Positions 1 to 12,500 of a stretch of DNA of 64,000 nucleotides are shown piece by piece. The stretch's first letter is position 1. The number at the start of each line of letters is the position of its first letter. A model generated the notes under the pieces. It saw nothing but the letters and a program-made list of their open reading frames with translations. It did not search any database and was not told the DNA's origin. The DNA lies in assembly GCA_008933995.1 (NCBI GenBank), contig WARS01000015.1, positions 1,336,001 through 1,400,000 on the forward strand, in the 5' to 3' direction. The translations under genes were made by a program, and so were the position numbers. The DNA is from Datnioides undecimradiatus (Eukaryota; Chordata; Actinopteri; Lobotiformes; Datnioididae).

Positions 1-288
1 GAGCCATCCAGGCCCTTGAGGTATCCATCACACAGGCCTGCCTCCATCAGCCCCCCCCCCCACAACAGTGAATTAAAATGTAATAATATTGGACTGTTGA
101 GATTATGTAGATGTTTTAATGGGACATTAGGAAATCACAACGGTTTTTAGGTGAAGTGTGCACATTTGTTGGTTTTGTGCTGTTTGTGTTAGGCTTACAA
201 TGAATATAAAGTGTTTAAGGTGTCCAGGAGGTAGCTGTATCCATCACAGGCTCAGTTTTAATCTGTCAGTACGCTGGTTTCTCCATAC

Positions 289-523
289 CTGGTGCTCTTT
301 GAAGTCGGCCCTCTGGAAGTCGTAGCCTAGCTGCGCGTAAAAGTTGTTCCCGAAGCTGTAGGCCTGCCCGGTTTCGGTCCATATGAAGGAGTGTCTGCTC
401 CCACAGGCCACGCCAACTACACTGACGGCATCCACGTCCGGGCCGCTTCCGTTAGCGCTCGCTTCCTGCGGCAGCTTGACCTCGACTGGCTGGTCCTTTA
501 CTGCCCTCTCGCCATCACCCAGC
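289..523 (-). CDS. RCC1-repeat gene, coding exon 3
   Basis: The acceptor follows a pyrimidine run (cttttccccaag) and the donor is CAG followed by gtatgg at 288. The first base completes a glutamine codon begun in the 43-bp exon. The exon encodes the rest of one RCC1 blade (QLGDGE onward), a short polar insertion, then VACGSRHSF and the glycine/aromatic pattern of the next blade, ending in KEHQ at phase 0. The next exon was not found with confidence in the remaining 288 bases. Confidence 0.88.
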
Positions 524-3500
524 CTTGGGGAAAAGCAGAGAATTGGACATTTTCCTCTCCATCCTGTAAATGATACATCAGAGTTTGGAGTGGAAGTCTA
601 TCGAAATAAATATCATTAAAATATCTTTACCCAGAGCATGTTATGAAAATTAGAAATTCTGTTATAGCCAAGGCAAAATAAATCAACACTTTAAGATTAA
701 TGTTTTTGTTTAACACATGAAAAATATTTTTTTTTCTTAATTATTCATATTAAAACGTGTAAGAAGTGGATTTAAACATGCAGTGCCTTAACTGCGGTGA
801 AACTAGTTACACAAACACACAGCTAAGGCATGCTTACGACATAAAAACAGACATTTACACAGTTCCAAAACAATAATTCATTATTTAGACAAGGTAAATA
901 TAATAGCAACGCAGCCCAATATAAATATTACTTTTGCTATTTTTTATTTTTTTTTACTGTTTGCCCATTTTTGTTTAGCGTAGATTAGCAAAGCCCGCTT
1001 AATGACGGGTTTTTCCTTTGCCAGTGCTCCGGGATCGTCGTTGACTAAACACATCACCGCCTGTGCGTCAGTGTGGAAACGTCGCGGCAGAAATTAGATT
1101 TCAAAACTCGGGTTCACGGCAAAACACAGGAAGAACTGCCTGCTGGTGACAGGCTTAATGTAAACGCTGTGATTATTGTGACAAACGCTCATTTATATGT
1201 AAAAAGAACCACACTCGAGCTTTAATTTAAGAACAGTAAAAGGTGAGACGTCTCATTCGTTAGCAGGCACCCTGGCAGCAATACTGTAGGATGTTGTCTC
1301 ACCGTTGTGTTTTCTCAGACAGGAGTCACATACAGAGTGTGTGTCTAACAGGCATATTTCAGGGAGGTCAGTCAGTTTTACGTTCCTAGGGAAGAAATAA
1401 TAACTGAACCTAACTCAATTTGTAGCTGTACAAATGACTTTACATAGGCCTTGGCTGAGAGTTGTGTTTCTGTCTCCATGTCCCTGGTGTGAGTGAACAA
1501 AGAACATCCAAGACCCCTTTTCAAGATGAGCTGGTCAAACGCAGCCCCAGCACCCCTGTGACCCGTGAGCTCCCAGCAGCTTCAAACAGAGCTCTGCTGT
1601 TTGCTTCTTGATAAAATGCTCCTCTTTGTATTTGTTTCCCAGAGCCAGCGTCATAACCTGCAATGCCCCGGCCATATCTGCTAGTTTGCGGCATGTCTGG
1701 GAAAAATAACAAACAGTCTTCTCCATTATTTCCACAAACGGGGAACGAAAGGTCCTCGCCCGCCATCCCCACGAGAGCCCGTATTGATTACAACAATGCT
1801 TCAACTCAAGACAAGACCACTCTGGGGTCACTGCTATTTCCATCAGAAAGTTTGCCAGTTTAAATTTACACAGCTCTCTCGTACTCTTCTCCTCTCTCGC
1901 CTCCAGTGAGACACACAGGAGAGCTGAGGAGTTTTCAGATATCAGAGTGCCAGTTGTATAACGGAGATGCTCACCCTTTGCTCTGCAAGTGGGTGTTGTG
2001 GAGCTCCAACTATAGGCTCCTCCAACTATAAGCTCCCCACTAGAGAACCTCGACCTGCTTAGAGGGGTCAAAGCGTCATGAGAGAAGAGAGAAAGTGAGA
2101 CAGACACAGAGAGATGGAGAGCAAGAGAAGGAGAATAAGGGACAATGGGGGATGATGAGAGAGTGAGAAGTGATGCCTTTGTTTCTTTTATGTATTTCTC
2201 TGAGGTCTGCTGTGCTTCTGTTTGAGTACTTGAGGGCCACTGAATCACTGCAGCCCCCGGGCCCTTAGATGTCATTACAGCCAGACTGGCTCCTGGCTGG
2301 AGAAGTTTTAACAAGGAAGGTCATCAGGAGGAAAACAACTTATCTGTGTGTATAACTATGTCTGTCTATGTTTGTCAGTGTCTTTCTGCACTTTAATATA
2401 CAGCGGCACAGCGTGCTGTCAGAAGACAATAAGGCGTTCGAACGACCATTGGGCAAAACAAAACTAACGAAGGATAGTTGAACTTTTATGGGCACCGGAG
2501 TCGTCCTCCGAAGCATCGACTGCACCTTCCCGTCCTTCACGCCTGTCAAAACGAGGGCGCTGAAAGTCTGAACGCGGCTGCGATGCCCGAAACTAAGGGA
2601 GTAAAAGCACTGTTCACGTGCTCATTTAGATCCGTTCTGAAATCCACTTACTGTCCGCTGGTGCCATTTCCCCATGCAAAGATCCTGTTGTCCACTGTGG
2701 AGAAAAGGAAAGGGAGGACAGCGTCACAACACACTGACTAAAAATCAATGAGCAAAGGGGTAAAACACGTCTCTGAGACAATCTTTGACAAGGCACGGGG
2801 GTTACTGTCGTGAAAATAATTGAAAAACTGATAATCCTCAAAAGCTGCGGACGTTTCACAGTAACAGCTTAGGTTGTGTGTTTTTCCCTTTTGTCCTCAA
2901 GTGTAGAGTGAGCGGTGCCGTGTCAGTGGGTGGACCCTTCCCCGCTGTGTGAAGTTTGATTAATACAGCCTCGACAGAGAGTTCAGAGACTGGGGCCACC
3001 TCTCACACACCCTGCTGTAAAATAATGAGCCTTCAGCGGGAAGGAATAATATACATGGGAGGGGAGAGACACTTCCTTAGTCTGAGTCCAAGCTGAATAT
3101 ATTCAAATGAAATGAGGAGAAGAGGCCATCCTAACTGATTAGACTTGTCTCAAAGAGAGGGAGAAGTCTATATATTTCTCCTTCTATGTACATGTATTTA
3201 ACTGTCACCTCTCTGCTCTAACAATCCAACATGGCACTGATCCATTTGCATATGGTTTCTATAAATACCTGGACCTCTACCTGTTCCTGCAGTGATTCCA
3301 GTCATGTTGGAACACAGACGAGCCTTATTGGTCTTATGGGAGCTCAGGCACCGCAGGGGTAACAGCCAATAGCAACGGACTTTACTCATCAAGCCAGCCG
3401 AGTCCTCATACATTATAGAGCAGGCTATATGATTTACCTAAGCTTGTCAAAAGAGAAAAATTATCAGGCAAATGTGGCGTAATAAATTGTAATCCGTGCT

Positions 3501-6500
3501 GCATATGTTTGACTCGTGACCCTTGGCATTTTATGGGTTGGCTTGCATGAAAGAGTCGTAGCGAAATGTGCGAAAGGAAATAACATGAAAGGTGAAACGC
3601 CATTTGGAAAACTTTAGGGAAAATGTGCAAAACAGGTCACTGATTTTTACGAGAAGAACAGCAGCGTGTTTCTAGGGAGTTATGCTAGATTGCTGTGGAT
3701 GTTCCTACGACATGCACGTACCGCTAACTGCTAAAGTTGACAGTGCACTTTTTTGGAAATTCGATATTTGTCACTCCGTGTAACTCTAAAGCTGTGTTTC
3801 GTGACAACAACACTGCTGCTGAAAATGAGAAACTGCATGTGATTCGTATGCGTCTGTGCAGCTTTTCATTCTTTCCACTGCATCACGCGGAACTGAACAC
3901 ACCGAAACCACTCTGGCTCCGCGTGTGGCGAAGCACGCACGAACCACTGAACGTACAATAAAGACGCAGTCAGCTTTGATTTTCTTTACTACAGGACAAG
4001 ACCAAGCAATAAACACTGGAGCTTTGCAACTTCAAGCTCCAGCTCGGGCACCGGGAAGAAACTCCGCTCCTCATACTCGGCGACATTCGAGGCATTTAAG
4101 TGCTCCTGGAGAAATGCATATGGTAATAATTCACATGAAATTATATCCTTGAGCTCAGCTCAGAAAATACAGCTCACTGGACCGACCACACTCATTATGA
4201 ACTACTGCTAATTACCAGTCTATGTACAGTTTCTCTGGTCACAGGAATAATAAGACACAAAAATACTTTAATGAAAGGATATCCATTAGGGGACCGGGCT
4301 TTGAGAACACTCTTTGAGTACGTCAGCAGAGCAGAGAGCGATGCTGCGGAAATCATTGTAGCTCTGTGGCTGACTGGGGCTACGGCTGCTGTAGAGCTGT
4401 TACTGTCATGCATAAAGAATACAGAAACAGTACAGGAGTCCGGGATTTGAGTTTACTTTTACAAGCATGGGAAACCTCGCTGGAATAATGAAATAAAGAT
4501 GAGAACGAAAATGCAATGGGAATAAAGACTGTGACTGTTCCAGAGTTTTATTTTCTTGTTTTGTATTTTTTTGTTTTCTTTTGTTCTCGTACTTTTTGTT
4601 TTCTTGTTTTTGTTTTCTTTTGCTCCTTTAACTCTTGAGAATTGTTATGTGGGAGTATGATAAATAGCGGTGCTTAGGGTGTGTAGAACCAAAACACAAA
4701 AATATTGGCAGCCGTAGGTCTGCTGCAGTGCTCCGCGCGCAGGCACATTATTAACGGTACGTGTGTTAGCACCAGGCTCGGGTCAAACAGTACAAAATAA
4801 TAAATAGCATTTACAGTTTTGGATGTTTTTTGGTTTTAGATTACAAAAGTGTAAACTGGGTGGGATATAAAACTGGAGCTGGCCGCTGCAGACGGTCAAA
4901 GTTGAGTATTTTGGTCGGGTTAGCGGTGTTCCTCATGACCGATTAGGACCCAACGCTGACACGTGCAAACTGTTTTGTCCAATCAGGTTCAAACAAAAGC
5001 TAAGAATGACTTTGCAAGTATTATTTGATCCAGGTCTACGTTCCAACAGCACTCCACTGTGATCCCCCCCCACCACCCTCATTTTGTATCTTTGAGTCCT
5101 CTGTTATCCTCAGAGTGGCAGATGTTTCTACCCCCCCCCTCCAACCCACTCATCCACACACCCAGGCCTCTCTCTCTGCGGCAAGGGCAGCGGCTGGCGC
5201 GGGGGCGCAGAGGCCGACAGTGGTGCATCAGACTGACGTGAAGAACTGATGGGCAGGGCTGAGGGCCGGCAGTGTGGCAGGTTGAGCGCTCGCCCTCCTT
5301 TGCCCCCCGCTAGCCCCCTGCTAGCCCCCGCTGCTCTGCACCATACCCAGGCACCAGCATCCCAGTGGCTGGTGGCCCATTGCTTTGCTCCCCCATAAAA
5401 ATAGCCCATCCCATTATTCTTCTGCCTCCCCGGGGGCCGCAAGGTCTCCAGCATCATTACCAGGACTAAGGATCTGACTCTGCCGCCACCACTTGGCACT
5501 CCCCCCTCCTCTCCCCTCACTCCTCTAATTATAGGTCAAGCACTCTTTTTGTAAATTATAAAACCTTTGTTCTTATCAAGAAAATGGAACGTAAAGGAAA
5601 GATACCATAGAAGGAGGAAGAGTGTGGAGAAAAAGAGAAAAAGTCGATAAAGGGAAAAAAAAGGAGTGAAATGGTGTAAAAATTAGAAAGGGGGGGGGAA
5701 ATTTTCAATTATAAAACCAAGCTAATTTGGTATGACCAGCGACTGTCATGCATGGTGACGGAGCTCCATTATGCAGTCATTTGAGCTCTTTCAAATTAGT
5801 TATGTTAATGTCCTGCGTGTGAATGTAACACTTGGATGGGACAAGATTTCAGCAATTAATTTCTACAGTCAGCGGAGAGACAAGCAAATTTATTTTCCCC
5901 CTCTCAGGGAATTGGTGGCGGAGGGAGCGAGGAGGGGAGAGAGCATTCTGGAGCAGGGAACAAGCTAAACACAAGACCTAAATAAAGCCTGAACAATGGG
6001 AGCCAATGCCTCCTCATTCATTCAATTGACAATGTTTTGCAGCTTAAACCTGTTTTATTAATTATGTTTGACATTTCCTTAATTAGTTTCATTTACACCA
6101 AATCAATCCCTGCTGCTGTACAGCGTCATTTATCATTTTAAAAAATTTGCATAGCCAGTGCTGACTTTTTCTACTTAATTATACATTAAAAGTGTCAGCC
6201 GCGCTTGCTGCCTGGCATTATCTGAGGCAGAAAGGTTTGTGGCTGGACGGGGGTGGCATTAATCATCAGGGCGGGCGCGGGCAAGGGGTGCTCCTGGTCG
6301 CCAGCGGGAGAGCCGAGCGGGGCTTCTCATTTTCGAAGCTTGATGCTTCCGGGGCTGCGGTGACCTCGACGACCTACGGGGAGAGGTAGACAAATCAACG
6401 ACCTCCAGCCCCAAAAACAACTACAGCTTGTTTATAAACAGCGGCGAGAGATCGAGACGGGAGCTTAGCCGGGAAAAGAAAAAGCCAAAAGACGCGTCGC

Positions 6501-9500
6501 CAATTCAGAAACAGAAAATGAGGAAACGGCGGCGTAAATGCAAGGATTAAAAGAACGGGAGGTTCCTTTTCAGGCTGCCGTGTGACATTTTAAATCACCA
6601 GTCATTTAATCAACAAGTACAAGTTTTTCCAGCATGTGCAAGTGAGGTCCTGCAGAAGAATCAGCAGTAAATGAAACCAGCTTCCCACAAACGTAAAGAG
6701 CTCCATGAAATAACACCAGCTTTTGTTCCCGCAGGTCACAAATCAATAGTAACGACCATTAAGTATTCCACTATTACTCCAACGGCAACTCGCTTGGCTG
6801 AGTCAACTGGCTGGGTATGGCTATTACTTTCCCTTCAGCAAGTTTGCGAACACAGAACGAACTGACAGCTCGAACACCTGGCAAGCTCACTCCCGAGTAA
6901 ATCTTCCGAGTGTTGAGGTGAACATGGCTTTACAAATCACCCATTCAGGAAGCGAGACAGAAATTGGCAGGTAGGCAGAGCCGTGGTGTCAGGAGTGAAA
7001 ATTACTCTGAAATGCGGGGCACAGTGAGAGGCTGAGTGAGTGAGTCTGTGAATGGTGAAAGCTATGGGTGTCACTGTGTACTATGTTCACGTGGGAAATC
7101 AAACAAGTGTATTTTGGAGGTGAGTCAACACTTTTGTCCTCTGGAAAATGAAAATATTTGATGTCAATTTAAATTCAGAATGGCCTCGGGTATTGCCACG
7201 TACAAAGACAAGTGGAGTGCATAACAGGATGTGGTACCTGCTCACGCACAAGTGACAAGACTGCTCTCTCAGCAGTAGAATGCCGGTATTTACCTTGTAA
7301 TAGCTCTCGCACTTTTAAAAAGGGGACTCTCTTTTTAAAATAGATTCCATACACTGTGCAGTGATAAAAACAGTCTTTATTAACATGGGGTTAGCAGCTT
7401 GAGCTGGAATCAGTGAGAGGGAAGCACATGCACAATCCAGAGCTTGGAAAAACAAACAAAAAAAAAAAAAAAAACAACTGTCCCAAGCTGCTGATTTCTC
7501 AAAAAAAAAAAAAAAAAAAAATCCCCTGAATGAGCTGTATCAAGATGTAAAGAGGAGGCCGGAGCCATGGCTTTGCTCGCAACGTCCTTCAAAGGCGACA
7601 CAAAAGAGAGGCGGGCAACAAAGAACCTGATGAAGTGGCTAATGCCCTGGCATGCCCCAACAGGAGCAGCAGGGGGGCGGCCAGAGGCGGCTCCATGTGC
7701 ACGCCTCACTGCCCCGGCCTGGCCCCAGCTGAAGCACTAACTATCCTCCCGGGGTCATTAGATTAAGAAATGCGAGACCCAGGAGCGATATCTGCAATTG
7801 CAACGCAACCAGATCAATATTGGGAAAAAAAAAAAAAAAAAGTTAGTTGCTAACCGGCGGGGGACTGCTTAAGAATTAATTCCTAAAATGAGGCGGATGG
7901 AGAGTCTGAGTGTCAAACATCATTATTCTAGAAAGTTCCTAATCAGCATATTAATGGCTGGCGCATTGACTGCTGAAGTTTCTGTTATTTCAAAGTAAAG
8001 CAGTTGAAATAAGCCACCGACTCTTTTCACTCATAAAAATATTATAATTCATATAAGTGATCACTCTAAAAAAAAAAAAAAAAAAACTAGAACTTTCCTT
8101 TCTCTGCTGCCACCCCCTCCCCAAACATCGCCCATCAATTCCCCGACCAAAAGTACCCCCTTTAAATGCAAAACATTTCCGCTATCAAGGATTATGCTTC
8201 CTTTCAGGATGTATGAAAAACCCTTTGTGAAAATATGATGATGAATTCATGGGCCTAAAACTCTGGGGTAGTTTTTACATCGGCGAAAAACGGAGGGAGG
8301 GGAGGAGAAAAATCACCTATTTGGATGGCATACATTACCATTACTCTTGTATTGTGTCTCCACTTTTCATAATGACGGGGATAAGTGTCCTGCTCCGAAT
8401 GCGTATCCGCTGACAATGGAGGCAGACATTACTTGGTTAAAAGCTCAGGGTCCTGTGGGTAAAGAGGCCCAGAGAATAAAGAGTATCCGTCATGGCTAAC
8501 GAGCTATAAGGATAGCACATTGCCTTTATAAATCACTAGATCTTGCTGTTTATTTAAATTCATTGGTGCCTCATTATAACTGAGCTATGCACCTTTAGGT
8601 CCGAGTTGATTAGGAGTGCCATAGCTCAAAATGGCTTTTAATTCAGTGAAACGTAGCTCTGACCTTGGTGCCGTAACCCTGACTAAAACACGCAGCGACT
8701 CCCACATTAATAATGATGCTACCTTTACTGGGCCGCGGAGCCGCGCCGCTGCTACTTAAAATATGTATTATTAGTTACCAGCGACGGCACATTTATCACA
8801 CCAAATTACCCTTCGGTGTAAAACTGCTTAATTCTGGGTCCCTGTACCCCTCTGCACTATTACCTGCTCTTTAGAAAGGCCTGGAATTAAATGTGGGGAT
8901 GAAATGTCAGGGTAATGGGGAAGAGGATGCGGGTCGATGGGATGCACACTTGATCATTCCCTAGTGGCCTTCTCCACATCAAGACGATATACTGAATGTG
9001 TCTTACTCATAAAGGAAGTTCCATTGCGCATTCCTATGTAGACCTTTAAAGATGTAAATGAAGGGTACTTCTTTGAAATATACTTTACGTCTTGAGGAAA
9101 TAAACGCTTATGCTCTCGGTATCGAGGCTTCATCAAAAATGTATTTAATAAACAGAAAGTTGGGACGAGCAAAGAAAAGTGAAACAACCATAAACTTTGG
9201 ATTCGCTGAGGCACCGTGACTCCAGGGGGGGTTTGACACACGTGCACAGGCGTCTGTGCACGTACACACACGCAGAGCGACTTACTTTAAGCCTATTGTC
9301 GTTAGAAGCAGGGAAGCGGCCTGCAGCCACTGAACACTTGTCACTGTCCGTCCCGCGCGTTCCCACCAGAGACTGATTATGTTGACCAATCGGCTAAATG
9401 ATTAGATCAATTAGGTACCTTGGAGTGGGCATCAACAGCGGCCTGCTGCAGCTTCAAGACCTGTGGGCCCATCAGAACCGCCTCATTAGGTCTCTGGACT

Positions 9501-12500
9501 CTACCCAAAACTACAGCACAGCGACAAAGATAGACGACCAGAGGAGAGCTAGACAGCGGGGAGAGGCGAGACGGAGAGAGAGTGAGACGGCTGAAACTTC
9601 AATAGGTGAATTAGATGCATTCCTACAGTAATGCACCTCTGGGATCAATTGTGTTTATGTGGTGCAACATCTCAAAAACATGTAAAAACAATACAAAGCG
9701 ATCTAACAGATACATAAGTGGGAGTATTTTGAGTGTTAGCCATATAATCCATTGTTATGAGACCAATGGGAATGCACTGGTATACAGAATTTCTTCTCTC
9801 CAAGGATAACATCAAACAGTCCAGTAATAATTTAGATTACCAGGGACAACACTACGTGGGGTTTACAGAGGAACACAGACAGCGCTGGCATAAACACATT
9901 TCTCATATCAAACACAGCTGTACAGTACATAAATATATGCACAATACATTAATGGTTCCTGCTCATCTGAGCAAGTGGCAGGGCTAGAGCAGCGGGGGAA
10001 AAGAGACGTTACACACGTTCCATCAGATGTCGAATCAATTAGTCACGACCATCTTCCAGAGTCAGAAATAACCACTCGTCCTCCAGTCTCAGGGGAGCCG
10101 GGGATAGGCCCGGGCAACAGAGGAGAGACGGGAAAGTATCCAGAGACCCAAAGGGGGGTAAAAAGGAGGAAAATGAGAGGGAAGGAGAAAAGGGGATAAA
10201 TAATGCTGTCTGTTCTATACTGCACAGACTAGCGTCTCTATTTTCACTGGATTTCCATACATACAGACAATCCCACACGCTCAGCAGAAGTGCTTTGCAT
10301 TTCAGAGGGCACTCATTTTGCACACTGCAAACACTCCGGTCATTAACATGTGATGACATTATCTTCCTAATCGCACTACAGAAGGTCTCCTCTATAATGT
10401 ATACAACAACTCCAGCACTGACTCCAACCCTGTCTGACAGTAGCGGGGTTTTCATTGGGCTGCTGTTTGTGTCTTTTTCCTCACCACAAAGCCTTTAATC
10501 TTTTAATCTGAAGCATAAAGCCAAGTGTATACAGCGCATAGATCATGTGACCACTTTGCTAAAAAGGTAAAAGAGACATGATTATTCTGTGTAAAGGGAA
10601 ACACAATGGAGATCCTTTCCCCGCAGGCTAAAAATAATTTAATCTGTCATGTAGGTGCACAAATAACAGCCTTACACCTGAATAGCGCCCATTATTACAG
10701 GGCTTCTGAAGTTGGTAGCAGATAAATCTGTTTCTCTTCATCTGCGCCGTGATATAGAGAGGAGAAGCTATTGTATCGGTCAGATTTACTTCTTGCCTTG
10801 GTAATCTCTGAACCGCCAGATTAGAGCAATTCATGTCGAATGGAAGGGAGCAGACTGCAGACTGAATATAATCATCCAAAATGCCTTTTATTAAAATCCG
10901 TTCTAAAGAGAACCACAGAATCTGAAAGGTTTAAAGCACAGATCTATTCTTATAGTTTAGTTTTAGGACTGTGGTTGATATGTGTTGCAGTTCTCCGGCA
11001 CTAAACAAGTGTGCCACAAGCAGCTACTATAAATAAAGTTTCACAGCGTAACATCGATAGTCCGGTGATGGCTGCTACTTCTCATGCACTCCTGGTCAAA
11101 TGCTTTTTGTTTGCAGTTAGGGATTTTAAAAAAAAAACAACAACAACAACAACAAAAAAAAACAAAGGAGGTACCAATACACCATATTTTCACACAACCA
11201 GGAAAGTCAAAGTGCTGGAAGTAACATTATTCACAGTCCCTTTCTTTTAAAACGTCCAATGGTGAACAATATCTAATAAGGCAAAGACAGGTGGTCCCCA
11301 CTGTATGCAACATAAACCAACCCTCTGGGTGCAAGTGTTGTTGTTTGCACATAGCCTCAACCCCTAGGGGCAGCGAGGAGAAAGACAGAGGGAAACTAGC
11401 AAGAGAGACAGAGACAGAGAGGGGCATCCCACAAGCCCCTCTGATTCCGCCTGTTATTTTCCCAGGTTGCAGCGAACGCTCCTTGTTGGTAGGGGTTGGC
11501 AGCAGGCAAGAGGCGTCAGAAAGCTCTGGTCCCCGCTCTGATTCCGCCACATTAGATGGCGTGTGTTTGTGCCCTAGGGATCGCAGCGCCTCAGCCTGTG
11601 TTTGGGGTACTTTGTCAGATGACTCAGTGCGTGTGATTTATGAGCTCTGGAAAGGTTGCATTTCCAGCACGCGTGGACGTCCGCATGGTAAATGGAGAAA
11701 TTCTGAATTTATTAACATACAATGAATGATGATTAATGTTTTGGTATAGATCATACTCTCTTTTCAGATGTCTCAGTGTGGGGGTGATATATGCAGCAAT
11801 AAAATGATATGTATGTACTCAAAAGCACATTGTAAGAGTGTTGAGTCCATGACTCTTTTGGACACTTCCACTGTGTGTTTGTGTGTGATGACAGCATTGG
11901 AAGGTACCATGGTGTTTGTCTGAACCATCTCCACGGACATTTATATGTACGTAGGACAACAGCACTTGTTCTGCATTCATTATCCTCCACACAAAGTGAA
12001 CTGTTCTCTTCTTATGGCACGAGCACCTTGCATAGTCAATGAGGGAATGTATAAATTAAAAACAAAAAACTGAGAGCCAAAGAATGCAATTTAGACCGAT
12101 ATCAGGATACATTTAGAGATCCATTCGTCAAAATCCCCACCATTATTAACTTTTGTATTCTACAACACATCTTGTGTCTCCCTCATCAGCTTTTTCAATA
12201 TCTTCTCAAATACATTACTGCCAGTGTCGAGCGGGTATGTTCACCCTAGGCCAATTACTGCAGTGAACCATAAAGGTAAGCAGTGCTGGAGAAGGTTTTG
12301 TCATATATTTGCCTTTGTGTCCTAGCCAGACCCCCGCAAGTGGTAGGTGGGTAATACAGCGAGTGTCAGACATCTTTCTAATCGCATTGACAACAGGGGA
12401 ATCAATATGCAGAGGCATGTTTCTGACAGCTTTTTGGGAGTACGTCTGCATGGGGCGAATGTATGTCTTAACCACATGTTTGCGTCTCGAAATGGTGAAT

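Noticed and set aside
1-50. Minus-strand frame reading GLCDGYLKGLDG at the window edge, a possible next RCC1 exon
   Set aside because: There is no pyrimidine-rich acceptor before it, only a G run, and it is cut by the window end.
5128-5520. A 130-codon open frame on the minus strand
   Set aside because: It lies in C/GC-rich DNA that opens several frames at once; no domain and no splice context.
11361-11378. CTCF-like word CCCCTAGGGGCAGC
   Set aside because: It lacks one G of the core spacing, so it is not a good match to the CTCF consensus.
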